Assembly: GCA_028583405.1 (NCBI GenBank)
Contig: CM053253.1
Span: forward strand, 9,478,441 to 9,542,440
DNA length: 64,000 nucleotides
Direction: 5' to 3'
Origin: Pogonophryne albipinna
Taxonomy: Eukaryota > Chordata > Actinopteri > Perciformes > Artedidraconidae
Shown: piece by piece, positions 1-15,517 of the stretch
Position numbering within the stretch: position 1 is the stretch's first letter
Layout: each line of letters opens with the position of its first letter
The notes under the pieces: generated by a model
The model's database searches: none
Told to the model about the DNA's origin: nothing
Seen by the model: the letters and a program-made list of their open reading frames with translations, nothing else
Made by a program: the position numbers and the translations under genes

Positions 1-680
1 GAATACTTTCTCAATCTTTTCCCTTTTCCAACCATTTCAAATGCATAACAGCAATACATTTGTATGATAATTACCTTCTCGTGTCACTGCCCCAATTATT
101 AATAATATCAGTTGTCAAAGTCTTGAAATTATTTTTCTGCACGGAACAAACTGTTAACTGATTTAACAAATGGTCTTAGCTTTTGAATACAAGCTCTTTC
201 TGCCTGGCAGCTAAACCTCAGTCTCTAATCCACTTTCCCTTCTTCTCAGTGTAGAGAGAGAGTTCATTCCTCCTCCGCATCATTTTAAACATAATCTCAC
301 TGGATTATTTTAATGAGACATTTTTCTGTGGACATTTGCAGATAGGTACTTGTTGTGACAGACTATTCCACCAAAACACAACTGATTGATGACAAAATAG
401 CTAAATATACAGTAGTTCTACACATTAAAGCAAATATGAAGTGGGCCTCAAATAAGTAATTGAAAATTATCAATAGGGTAATTTAAATTTTGAAATGAAA
501 CACTCATAGAAAATGCAGTCCAGAGTAAAGAGAGCAGCGGGCCAAACACAATTGCTGAATTTATCTAAAGAACGTTATTTTGTGTCTTATTTAGATGCAA
601 ATATGTATTAATACAGTGATACAACACAATGTGGAAGGAAAACAGTACTCTTTTGTACGCTTTTAACAAATAAATCTCAC

Positions 681-742
681 CTCCTGCAGCTTAAATGGTT
701 TGGAAAGGACTCAGGTGATTTAGGCAGACTTTGCTCTGAACC
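681..742 (-). other. Possible internal exon of an unidentified minus-strand gene
   Basis: The minus strand shows TTGTTTTACAG, then 62 nt, then CTGCAGGAG/GTGAGA, a good acceptor-donor pair. One frame is open across it (GSEQSLPKSPESFPNHLSC), but I recognise no family. It may be 5' UTR or a chance pair. It is compatible with a gene running off the left edge. Confidence 0.25.
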
Positions 743-2775
743 CTGTAAAACAACACGACTTTATTAATCCTGAGTCGTGACAAAGAGGCCAAGAAGAGTT
801 GTCTTGTCAGCACAAGGCGATAAGGTCTCAGACAGAGTAGTGATCCCAGATTGCACTTTACCTTTTGAAGGATTATGTAAAACAATAGTTTTGTACATAC
901 AACCATAAAAGATTGAACACTCTTCACTTTACAGCCTTTGTCCTCTCAGAGTAAACAAGGCAGCGTGGTATATTTGACCTTGGGGCACTTTTATGGACAA
1001 AGTTGCTACTTTTTGTATTCCTTAATTATATTTTGGACATGAAGATAATTTGGTAAATCTGCACATTTCAAAAAGTCTCTCATTGGCTTTTGATAAATGC
1101 TCTGGTAGGTGACACCAGCCTCATGGTCAATATATCGAAGGAATACTATTATTATTACTATAAACTGTTGTTGAGTTTTAAAATGCACTGCCTGCAGTTA
1201 ATGTGTGCAATACAGCAGCTGCTTGGATTCATGGTAGTTGTTGTGGACTCGAATGGTGATCCAGTTTCATCGTTGGAAACAAGTAGGAAAGGATCGATAT
1301 AAACTATGACAACCACTTCAGTATCGTGATCTACTTTCCTCTGTCCACATACACGCTCAATTTATTTTACGTCATCACATTTTCAGCTAAATATGTCTAA
1401 ATACACAACATCCGGTTCATGTTTGTCACCTGCAACCAAAATAGGCAAGATAGTTACAAACAACATCATGCAGGTGATGTCATGTTTTGGCAGTCAAAAA
1501 ACAAACAAATATTTGGTTTAATCTGATTTTAAACTGAGAAATGTCCATATGTGAGAGTCTGAAAACATCATTCCTTTTTGGCTTTTCTCATGAAAAAGAA
1601 CTACTGCTACTTTATCGATTATCAAAAAAGTGTTTCTGTTGATTAGACAAAACATCATTGCAGCTTTAATTAACAAGTAAGATTCAGTAAAGAGATCATT
1701 AAAAGGTTATTGTAGCTGTTAAAGTTTGTCACCTGCAACAAGCAAAGGCAAGTTTAACTACAAATAGTAAATGTTATCCAAGCTAAGATCTCATAAGAAA
1801 TAAAACAGAACCAAAAAGGAAATATCCTAATCTAAGAGGCTCTATTTTTGCATTTAAAATGACTTTAATCACTTGTCAAAATGGGTCAATAAACAAACCA
1901 GCTGTAAGTGGAAATGAAATTTGTGTGTTGCATATTAACAGGTTGTAATAAAAATGACCAGCTCGGTGCAGTTCTCAGATGTGGTGACAGCAGTATTGTT
2001 TATGTCAACATTTACAACCCGTCTGACCCTGTGTTGTGCCCTGATGGAAAAATGAAATGTTTCGAGAGAATCTTCATGACTGACTCTGAAGTATAAGAAA
2101 AATAAAAACAGGTTGCTCCACACTTCAGGACAGCCTTTAGTAATAAAGTAAGAGTGTAACTAGAGCTGGAGAATGAGCTGCACTCGGGCAGAGAGTTTTC
2201 CAGACTAATTACCTGCCAAAATGCCAAAGGGCAAACGATAAACTCTAAACAGAGCATGGTGTCATAACCAATGACGAATTGAACCAGAAATCGTTTACTT
2301 TTGTGGTTTGTGTTATGCATTTGTTTATTATAAGGTGGTTAACTTTGAAGAGCAACAAGCATGATACACAAAAAACTGTGTACATTATACATTTTCAACC
2401 AAATCAATTCAAAGTAAAGATTTTAAAACAATTTATGATAGATTAAACTATAGTGAATTTGGTCCATGATGAGCTCCTTCTAGTAATTTCTACACATTAA
2501 TCTTCATATTGAGTTGACTGAAATAGATCATGTTAGTCACCAGGGTAGGATATCAAACGAAATGTACCCTAACACATATTGTACATTCACTTCCTGTGCA
2601 GTGTGTGATTCAACTCCAATGACTAGCTATTAAAGCATTAAAGACACTTCCAACACTTCACTTCAACAGAATGCGTGTGAGACCAAAATAGCAAAGGTCA
2701 GGATTATTAAAAGAACGGCTACATTGTTAAAAAGTGTGCATGTAAACAAGCTGGAGAAGTTTTTAAAAGTCTTAC

Positions 2776-2880
2776 CTTCGCTCAATAGTTGGCTGTAATC
2801 TGCCCTTTTAGATCCAATGCTTTGAGAATTTGAGAAATCCAGAGGAATATTGTGAAGAGAAGTTTAATCGAGTGAAAACA
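2776..2880 (-). other. Possible 5' non-coding exon of the same unidentified minus-strand gene
   Basis: The minus-strand sequence ending GAGCGAAG/GTAAGACTTT has a strong donor and no ATG in the preceding 100 nt. Beyond it (2890-3075) is a GA/GC-rich block on the minus strand that could be a promoter. The high coordinate is a guess. Confidence 0.25.
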
Positions 2881-3386
2881 GAGGGGATAGATGGAGGGAT
2901 GGAGGGATGATGGAGCTGCAGGAGACCAATCAGTTGCTCCTTGTTTAACTTTTCTTCTCAAGAGTGAAGTGTCTCCTCATCTCCGGAAAACAGCACACCC
3001 CCCTGAAGCTTTATTTGCTGAGGAGGCAGACCTCTCCCCTTCTCGTCCCTCCCTCACCCCTCCCTCCCCCTTCCTCCTGAATCACGTACTGCTACTCTCT
3101 GTAGTGTCTTTAGTTTGGTCCTTAAGTGTGGCTTTAAAGGTCCCCTATTATACTGTTTTTCATCAATATGTTACAGCTCTCAGATATATACAAAACATGT
3201 CTCTGAAGTGTTTGGCTCCAAATACTAAACAGATCCTTGCAGCATCCCACAATCCCCTCTGTTTCTAACAGATTAAAGGGACGTGGCCCCACATCTGTGA
3301 GAACTCAGCAATCAGGTGTCCATTTTAGGTAGCACTTTCCTGGAGCGTCAGCTTCAGCGTCAGACAGGCTAAGACTGACAAAGACA

Positions 3387-3457
3387 ATAGAGTCCTGCTG
3401 GAGTAAGACTGACAAAGACAATAGAGTCCTGCTGGAGTCACGAGGGAGGCAAAGAGG
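3387..3457 (+). repeat. Two-copy tandem repeat in the L2 5' region
   Basis: A unit of about 34 bp, AAGACTGACAAAGACAATAG plus AGTCCTGCTGGAGT, occurs twice in a row. Tandem units in the 5' untranslated part of LINEs often belong to the internal promoter; that role is inferred. Confidence 0.7.
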
Positions 3458-3649
3458 AGGCAAATCCTACTTTGATTGAGCTAAGTATCGCTGGTGTTTT
3501 ATTTTATTTGGTTGTTAGCCCCTCATGCTATAATCATGTGTATTTTCTCCATTCCTGTTCATGTGTCTTCTCGCAATTATCACTGGCCCCGTGTATCTCG
3601 TAATCAATATAACCGGCCTGCTCTCATCTATCCCACATGCTCCACTGAC

Positions 3650-6448
3650 ATCCAACATCTAGTTTCAGGCGGCCTGTGGAACTGCCAGTCAGCTGTTCCT
3701 AAGGCTGACTTCATCTCTGGCTACGCTTCCCTGCAGTCTCTGGATTTCCTTGCTCTCACTGATTACTCCATCCAACACATCCACCCCAGCAGCTCTCTCC
3801 ACAGCATATTCCTTCTCCCATACACCCAGACCCACTGGCAGAGGAGGTGGCACTGGTCTCCTGCTCTCTCCCAAATGGAGCTTTTCCCTCTTCAAGCTAC
3901 CTAACTTCACTCCTTCCACCTTTGAATTCCATGCCGTCACAGTAACCCATCCTATACAATTAACCATTGTTGTTCTCTACCGTCCACCAGGCGCCTTGGG
4001 AGACTTCTTGGAGGAATTAGATAATCTCCTCTCACACATCCCTGAAACTGGCCCTCCCGCTGTACTTCTCGGAGACTTCAACCTCCAGACAGGGAAGATA
4101 GACGAACTAACATCTCTGTTAACCGCCTTTGCTTTCTCACTGTCTCCGTCCCCACCAACTCATAAAGCTGGCAATGGCCTTGATCTCATATTCTCAAGGA
4201 ACTGCACTACTTCTAACCTCTCTGTAAACCCGCTCCACACATCCGATCACTTCTTCATTTCATTCTCTCTACCCCTTTCCAAACATAACAAACTAATCTC
4301 TTCTCTTCCTGCACCTGTCCGCCGTAACCTTCGTTCCCTCTCCCCCTCTACCTTTGCCTCATCGGTGCTCTCAGCCCTCCCTTCCTCTGACTCGTTCCAA
4401 CTCCTGCCTCCAAACTCTGCTGCAGAAACTCTCCTCTCTACTCTCTCATCCTCTCTGGACTCTCTCTGTCCTCTCACATCTCGGCAGGCTCGTCAGTCCC
4501 CTCCTGCCCCCTGGCTAAATGATGCACTGCGTGCTAATAGAACCGTCCTTCGGGCAGCAGAGCGGAAATGGTGGAAATCCAAACACCGTGACGACCTCCT
4601 AACCTATCAGGCTCTCCTCTTTCTCTGCTTCCATCTCTCAGGCAAAAAGCACTTTCTTTCAAGATAAGATCCAATCTTCCTATTCCAATCCAAAAAAACT
4701 ATTTTCCATCTTCTCCTCCCTCCTGGACCCCCCAAAAGCCCCTTCCCCCTCCTCCCTTCTGTCAAGCGACTTTGTTAACCACTTTGAAAAAAAGGTTGAT
4801 GATATTCGCTCTTCTTTTTCTGACTCACCTCTACTCACCGCTGGGTCACCAGACCCTCCTTTCACCCACACACTGACCTCCTTTTCCCCTCTCTCTCCAA
4901 GTGAGGTTCTTACCCTCATTACCTCTGCCCGCCCTACCACCTGTCCTCTGGACCCTATCCCTTCAAACCTCCTTCAGACTATCGCTCCTGATATTCTACC
5001 GTTTTTCACCCATTTCATCAACACTTCTCTAACTTCTGGTCACTTTCCAAACAGTCTCAAGGAGGCAAGAGTAAACCCTCTCCTAAAGAAACCCACTCTC
5101 AACCCGTCTGATGTTATAAACTACAGGCCTGTCTCTCTCCTCCCGTTCCTGTCTAAAACACTTGAACGCGCTGTCTTTAAACAACTCTCCTGTTATCTCC
5201 ATCAGAACAACCTTCTGGATCCGCACCAGTCTGGTTTCAAGGCAGGTCACTCCACAGAAACTGCCCTCCTTGCTGTCACTGAGGAACTGCACACTGCTAA
5301 AGCAGCCTCCCTCTCCTCTGTCATCATCCTTTTGGACCTGTCTGCTGCATTCGACACGGTGAATCATCAGATCCTCCTTCGCACTCTCCAAGAACTTGGA
5401 GTTTCAGGCTCTACACTTTCCCTCCTCACCTCATACCTCAAAGACCGCACCTACAGGGTTACTTGGAGAGGGTCCGAGTCCGACCCTTGTCAATTAACTA
5501 CAGGGGTCCCTCAGGGCTCTGTTCTTGGTCCCCTCCTTTTCTCCTTGTACACAAACTCGCTCAGATCAGTCATTAGCCCGCATGGTTTTTCATACCTACG
5601 CTGACGACACCCAATTAATTCTGTCCTTTCCCCGCTCAGAGACCCAGGTCGTCGCACGCATCTCTGCTTGTCTAGCTGACATCTCTCAGTGGATGTCTGC
5701 TCATCACCTCAAGCTCAACCTTGACAAGACTGAACTGCTTTTCCTTCCGGGAAAAGATTGTCCCACTCTTGACCTAACAATCAACATCGGCACCTCTGTT
5801 GTTTCCCCGACTCAGACTGCAAGGAATCTGGGTGTGACCCTAGATAACAACCTGTCCTTCACTGCAAACATCGCTGCTACAACCCGCTGCTGCAACCCGC
5901 TGCTGCAGATACACGCTTTACAACATCAGGAGGATGCGTCCCCAGCTGACCCAGAAAGCGACGCAGGTTCTGGTCCAGGCTCTCGTCATCTCACGCCTAG
6001 ACTACTGCAACTCCCTCCTGGCTGGTCTACCTGCATGTGCCATCCGACCTCTGCAGCTCATCCAGAATGCAGCTGCTCGCCTGGTCTTCAACCTTCCTAA
6101 ATTCTCCCACACCACGCCGCTCCTCTGCTTCCGATAACTGCTAGAATCCACTTCAAGACAATGGTACTTGCGTACCATGCTGCGAATGGATCTGGCCCTT
6201 CCTACATCCAGGACATGGTTAAACCGTACACCCCAGCACGTGCACTCCGCTCTGCATCAACCAAACGGCTCGCTGCACCCTCGCTGCGAAGGGGACCCAA
6301 GTTCCCATCAGCAAAAACACGTGGGTTTGCTATCCTGGCTCCAAAATGGTGGAATGAGCTCCCCATTGACATCAGGACAGCAGATAGCTTACACACCTTC
6401 CGGCACAGACTGAAAACTCATCTCTTTCGACTCCACTTCGAGCGATAG
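3650..6448 (+). pseudogene. Broken L2 ORF2: endonuclease plus reverse transcriptase
   Basis: The first part encodes an AP-type endonuclease (SGGLWNCQSAV, VVLYRPPGA, LLGDFNLQTG, TSDHFFISF). The second part (about 5080-6448) is the reverse transcriptase: [61 protein letters not shown], and the end [20 protein letters not shown]. The reading moves between frames several times. Compared with the fragment at 17471, this copy has a 5-base deletion just before the YADD codons. It is therefore not functional. Confidence 0.88.
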
Positions 6449-6451
6449 AAC

Positions 6452-8238
6452 CATGGGCGTCGCAGCCATTATATGAGGGTGGGACAAGTCCCCCCCACTT
6501 TTTCAAATGATTAGTTTAGACCCCCCCACTTTTACCATGTGGAAAGTCCGTGAATCGGTCTATCCACTCGCCGCACTCTGTAGAGCGCTGTGTCAGTGCT
6601 TCACTATCAACTCCATTCCATAATAAGTAATCGGGCAGTTCGATGTGTGTAGAGGTGTGTGTGCCTGCAGTCACTCTTAAGCTGTTCGGATGAAGGTAAA
6701 CACAGCGAAGGCGGTGCGTAAAAAGGCACAGCTCTTTACCCGCTGGTGCCGCACTTCTCAGAGGCGGAGTTACACGTCCCGCTGCCTCCTGATGCTGCCT
6801 GCAGCCATTTCATGAAGTGAAGGAGGTTTTCCTTCTATAAAACAGCTGCGGGCAGCAGATACCGTGAGAGTCCCGGACATGAATTCATAGATCAAGGCCA
6901 ATCCGGTGCTTAAACAAATAGCTCTACACCCCTGGTCGACATGTCCTTAAAATGAAGTCAGAGTTTGAAATATATCTCAAATAATGTATGCACTGCCATT
7001 TCCCCACATCGACATAACAGTCTGCAATGAAACGGTTGTCTCCTGTGCGCTCCTCTTCCTACTTGGCGCACCGGTAACTTTCTCGTGCGCACGAGAGGCT
7101 GAGACCAGGCTGAGCCACAGCTGAGACCAGGCTGAGGAACATCACAAAAGCCATTTTCAACAGCTATCTGGTGAAAGATGAACTAGGCTACTGGATGAAA
7201 TAATATGACTGGTATAGGTGCGAAAATTAAACACGTTTTGAAAAAAATATTATGATAAAATATTTTTATATATTTATAATTCTGCAAATATTACGATAAA
7301 CTCACAGCTATTTCGCGGCCCGGCAGTAACACCTGGGGGTTGGGAACCCCTGCTTTAAGGTACTCTCTCAAAATGGTAATTTGCATTATGTTTTAATTAT
7401 ACTTCTTATCATTCAGAAGCTTTTTGTGTGTGATTATGTTTTACTGAGTGCTTATAGGCCATTTCCATCCCAGTATTCAGTTAACTGTTTATTTTCTGTG
7501 CACATTACATAGATAGCTAATATTCTACTGCTTGGGACTTTGAGTCTTCAAAATGTCCAATGTCACAGACTGGGACTTACTTTAGAGTCAGTTGTATTTA
7601 CATTCAGTATGACTTGTTATGATTCAATGTTGATGAAAGGGAAATGACAGTTTCCCTTTCATCAACATTGAATCATCCATCCATCTCATCCCAGAATGTT
7701 AAGGAAATCAGTGGGGATATTGAAAAGGAAACATTTCAGTCAAGGGGCATCATATGACCAATATAGACAGAAGAGCAACATTTATTTGAACATTTAAGTC
7801 AATGATACCATTTCTAGGTGAACTTAACATCTGTATGGAGTCAGATCAGTCTCTATATTAATAAATGCTCACAGAAGGATTCACAAATGTATTTTGCGAT
7901 TTATATATAAATGACTCTCCACAACAATATCTCTCAATGCACTCACAAATATTTATTGTTGTATATAAATGTACAAAAAATGGGCATTTAAACTGCTTTT
8001 TATTAATTCAAAGACGGCTCTGAATTAATAATCAAATATGTTTCCTTTCTTTACTACTGGATGAAATTACAAAATGTACCCATCATTTTCCTCATGCTAG
8101 TATAGCCACATAAAAGTATCAAACCACCTGTTAAAACGCACCAGAATACAGGAAATCTATTTTATTTCGTGGGGGAGGACCCCCACACCCCCCTTTAAAA
8201 ATGTCCCCCCCACATTCAGGATGCTTCCTACGCCCATG
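6452..8238. mobile_element. hAT-like non-autonomous element inside the L2
   Basis: The ends CATGGGCGT...ACGCCCATG are inverted, and an 8-bp duplication GATAGAAC (6444-6451 and 8239-8246) flanks the 1787-bp element. Removing it restores the L2 3' end seen in other copies. Both ends continue into runs of C/G (GGGACAAGTCCCCCCC). Eight-bp duplication points to hAT. I see no transposase. An internal GGGTTGGGAACCCCTGC (about 7336) resembles another hAT end. Confidence 0.72.
7619..7676. repeat. Perfect 26-bp inverted repeat with 6-nt loop
   Basis: Arms 7619-7644 and 7651-7676 are exact reverse complements around the loop TGACAG. It lies within the hAT-like insert. Confidence 0.97.
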
Positions 8239-8850
8239 GATAGAACTATTAACAAAGCACTTATATACTAATAAAGAGCTGGCTTATCTAAAGCCAGTTG
8301 AGTAGCACTTGAAATGTTTTTGCTCTATGAAGCCTGATGTACTTATATGACTCTGTTTTCTTCAAGTTTCTATTTTGTTGGTCGAACGCACTTATTGTAA
8401 GTCGCTTTGGATAAAAGCGTCAGCTAAATGCAATGTAATGTAATGTAATGTTTCAGCCCTGTTTCAAAAGTGCTGATTCTCTGTCTGTTACTTTAGATGA
8501 AAATAAGGAGCAACTCCCCACGCCCCTCTGAGAGAGATTTGGTTACAAAGAACACCATGGTGCTCTAGGAGGAGATTCAGGTGATTAGGTGTGTGTGTGT
8601 GGGGGGGGGGGGGGTTACCTTGGTTGGTGATTGGCTAATGGTTACACAAGCCAGAAAATCATTATGACATCATAAAGTGGCCAAAATCTGATCAGCTCAT
8701 TTTCAGACAGGTTTTTAAATAAATGGATCAGGACAAAAAGTGAACTAATATTTCCCCCTGAAACTTTCAGAGTCTCTTTACACAGAGGGGACTCATGGTT
8801 ATGTAGAAAATACATGAAAAAATGGATTTTCAATCATAGGTTATCTTTAA

Positions 8851-11623
<2,773 letters not shown>

Positions 11624-12084
11624 TAAGACTGTATTATATGGCTGGGGGATCACTTTCCTTAAGAGGAGAAACTGGCGAACATTGGATAGAGGCTTTTATA
11701 AAGGGTATTTATAAAAAAATATCAATATTGCCAACTTTTTAGAATTAATATGTCCTATAAATCAGACTATGAATGATGTATGCATCACCCTCTCTGAATA
11801 ACCTCCTGGATATAAATATGAAGGAAACTGGAAGGAGTATGTACGTGCTGCTGAAGTGGAGACTTCTGGCTCAGAGTTTGAGAAGAAAACTTCAATCGTG
11901 TTGTGCAACACACTACAGGGGAATAGGGTAAAGAGGATATAACCATTTAGTTTCACAATATTTCGTACATTATCTTAACAGTTCCCTGAAATGTTATGTT
12001 TAAAATGTCAATAAGTCTTGTCTTATACTAACTTTTGGTCAATTTAGGATAAATCTACAGACTCAATTTGGCAAAGTCAGTTAA

Positions 12085-13799
12085 AGGTCAGCTATTATGC
12101 AAAATCCACTTTTTCATGTATTTTATACATAAACATGTGTCCCCTCTGTGTAAAGAGATTCTGAACGTTTCAGGAACGAAGACCCCCTCTCTTTTTGTCC
12201 TGATCCATTTATATAAAAACCTGTCTGAAAATGAGCTGATCAGATTTTGGCCACTTTATGATGTCATAACGATTTTGTGGCTTGTGTGACCATTAGCCAA
12301 TGACTAACCAAGGTAACCCCCCCCCCCTTATCACCTGAATCTCCTCCTAGAGCACCATTGAGTTATTTTTAACCAAATATCTCTCAGAGGGGCGTGGGAA
12401 GTGGCTCCTTATTTTCATCTAAAGGCCCTGACACACCAAGCAGTCACCAGAGAACTCGCCGACGCCGACTGTTGCGTCGCTGTGTTCTCCTGCGTCTTGG
12501 CCATGTGTCGCACTGGAACCATAGACTGTATATATAAATGGACGTAGGGTCCGTGACGTCACCCATAGGATTCTGCAGAGTTGCCGAGAAGCCCTTAGTA
12601 GGCGGAGTCGGCCACTAACGGCTCGACAGTGATGTCAGAGTTCAACTCCCGCCTGTTCCCGCCTGCTCCAAATAAGGGCAAAGAGGCGGAGCCGAGGCGG
12701 GACATGCTGCCACCGAGCTGGAAGTTCCAGAGCTAGCTGAAGCTACCAAGCTAAGCTAACTAACATGCTCCCCATCTGCACACTGCCGTCGCATTTTGCG
12801 TTTCTAAGGTAAGCGGACATGAAACTATTCAGCAAAACTATAAATAATAATCTAAGTTATTGAGTTTTTAGCACAATACTTCAGAATCTTAAAACCCCTT
12901 AACGTTTGTATGCAATTGTGCTAAATTCAACACTGGAATCAAGTTTGTTTGCATGACATTAGTTATTTATATTTTGATATCACTTAATTACACGTTTAAT
13001 ACATTTAAGTCAAGCTAAGGTACATGTGATGGTAGCTAGTTAGTGCTCTTACCTGTGATGCCTCCTCCAAACAGCATGACTGTAAACAGACTGTATCATT
13101 AAAACTAAGTACCAGTTCTAGATCCTTGACTTTAGACAAACAATTCAAAAGAAAAAATGTATTTAAAGACCAATCTTTATTTGAATATGCCTCTTAACCT
13201 GAGATATAGTAATAGTATTGACAATCTAAAAAAACTGAGCAACTCAACAGTCAACTTTATATTTCTTATTGTCCAAAGCATTTATTATTTCAAAACTCCC
13301 GGTATTCCCAATGGCCAGTCCGCCCCTGCTCTCGTCCATCGAAAACATGTTTCGTGCGGTACTGGAGCTATCAGCCATTGGAGTGTTGCTTGTGGAAGAC
13401 ATTCTCAAGCAACCGTTTAGCTTCTCATGCACTGATTCGCTAGCTGAACAGCCAATCAGTGATTTCTTTGTCCGACTGCCTGTGGCCGACGCATGTTGAA
13501 TCGGCCGTGCGTCGGCCATGAAAGGCCAAATAAGGCGTGTCACGGCCGACGGTGCGGGACACACCAAATTGAGTTTGGGCGACAGGGCACGCTTCGTCGT
13601 GCGACTAACGAAAACGGCCGATTTCGGCCTGGTGTGTCAGGGCCTTAAAGTAACAAACACAGAATCAGCACTTTTGAAACAGGGCTGAAACAGAGGGGAT
13701 TATGGGATTCTACAATTATCTGTTTGGTATTTGGAGCCATGTTTTGTATATATCTGAGACCTATAATATATTGATGAAAAACAGTATAATAGGGGACCT
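12085..13799. mobile_element. TTAA-target DNA transposon copy B
   Basis: Flanked by TTAA (12081-12084 and 13800-13803). Ends are AGGTCAGCTATTAT and ATAATAGGGGACCT. The outer segments match copy A (3138-8846) in reverse. It is interrupted by a PIF/Harbinger-type element at 12423-13645. Confidence 0.75.
12423..13645. mobile_element. PIF/Harbinger-type element nested in copy B
   Basis: Terminal inverted repeats AGGCCCTGACACACCA and GGTGTGTCAGGGCCT are flanked by TAA (12420-12422 and 13646-13648), the 3-bp TWA duplication of PIF/Harbinger. No complete transposase is seen. A further unit seems to start near 12519 (ACCATAGACTGTATATATAA), but its other end was not defined. Confidence 0.7.
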
Positions 13800-13927
13800 T
13801 TAAAAGAAACACCTAAATGTGTACCTTGGATGTTTTCTGTTTAATAGTCTGAAGGTGAGCAATAAAAAACACACACTTTTCAATACTTAGTCATTATTAT
13901 TACATTAGTTATAGATTCAGAACGTCA

Positions 13928-14128
13928 TTGCATATTAAATGGCACAAAAACAGGTACAATACAAAAGGTATCCTCTACAGAGGACCCTATGCAGTGAGTC
14001 ACGTTGTGGTGGCATCAGATTTCCCTGGAAAAACGTTCACAGAAGTTGTTTTGGTGAGGCTGGAGTTTGATAAGACTCCAAAGTCAGACAGTCCTTCTGC
14101 TGCTGCAGTGAATCAGTTACATGTCTGA
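13928..14128 (+). other. Orphan plus-strand open frame with downstream poly(A) signal
   Basis: The frame contains ILYRGPYAVSHVVVASDFPG and ends ...AAVNQLHV with TGA at 14126-14128; AATAAA follows near 14225. It begins after possible acceptors (CAAAAACAG, CTCTACAG). Composition is protein-like and unlike simple repeat, so it may be a last exon or retrocopy fragment. I do not recognise the family, and no upstream partner exon is evident. Confidence 0.25.
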
Positions 14129-15306
<1,178 letters not shown>

Positions 15307-15313
15307 AATGTCC

Positions 15314-15319
15314 TTTAAT
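15314..15319 (-). terminator. ATTAAA poly(A) signal of ptk6 close to the stop codon
   Basis: On the minus strand ATTAAA begins 17 nt after the stop codon. About 10 nt further on is a TG repeat of about 174 nt, which could act as the GU-rich downstream element. This would make an unusually short 3' UTR. An AATAAA near 14973-14978 (minus) is an alternative further downstream. Confidence 0.45.
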
Positions 15320-15335
15320 GCAAAAGCCTGAAGAA

Positions 15336-15517
15336 TCACTCCAGCTCGTAGAAGCTGCTGTCCAGTTTGGTTTTGACGGTCTTGAAGTCCGGCCGGTCAT
15401 CAGGCTCGAAGCTCCAACATTGCAGCATGATTTGATAGAGCAAGTTGGGGCAGTTGGACGGCGCCGACATCCTGTAGCCGTTTGACACCTGCTCGTAAAC
15501 TTCCTGGTTGTTAAAGG
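15336..15517 (-). CDS. ptk6: ptk6 exon 8: C-lobe and regulatory tail, stop TGA
   Basis: 182 nt, residues 467-526 and TGA at 15336-15338. It contains [27 protein letters not shown] and the tail SSFYELE. Tyr523 is placed like the inhibitory C-terminal tyrosine of PTK6 (human Tyr447), so SH2-tail autoinhibition is probably kept. Confidence 0.92.

Larger units (their letters stand above)
1..3133. other. AT-rich DNA without a recognised gene
   Basis: Apart from the two candidate exons above I see no coding similarity, RNA gene or clear transposon. The short open frames here have no recognisable domains. Confidence 0.6.
3266..8448 (+). mobile_element. L2-clade LINE, nearly full length, split by a hAT-like insert
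   Basis: It is flanked by TGTTTC (3260-3265 and 8449-8454), which looks like a short target duplication inside the TTAA element. It has a 5' untranslated part with a tandem repeat, an endonuclease-reverse transcriptase frame, and the 3' tail GTAAGTCGCTTTGGATAAAAG followed by (TAATG)n. Without the insert it is about 3.4 kb. Confidence 0.85.
3138..8846. mobile_element. TTAA-target DNA transposon copy A, interrupted by an L2 LINE
   Basis: It starts AGGTCCCCTATTATACTG after TTAA (3134-3137) and ends before TTAA (8847-8850). Its outer parts (3138-3265 and 8455-8846) match, in reverse orientation, the outer parts of the copy at 12085-13799. TTAA duplication with AGGTCCCCTATTAT termini suggests a non-autonomous Kolobok/piggyBac-like element. 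No transposase is visible. Confidence 0.7.
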
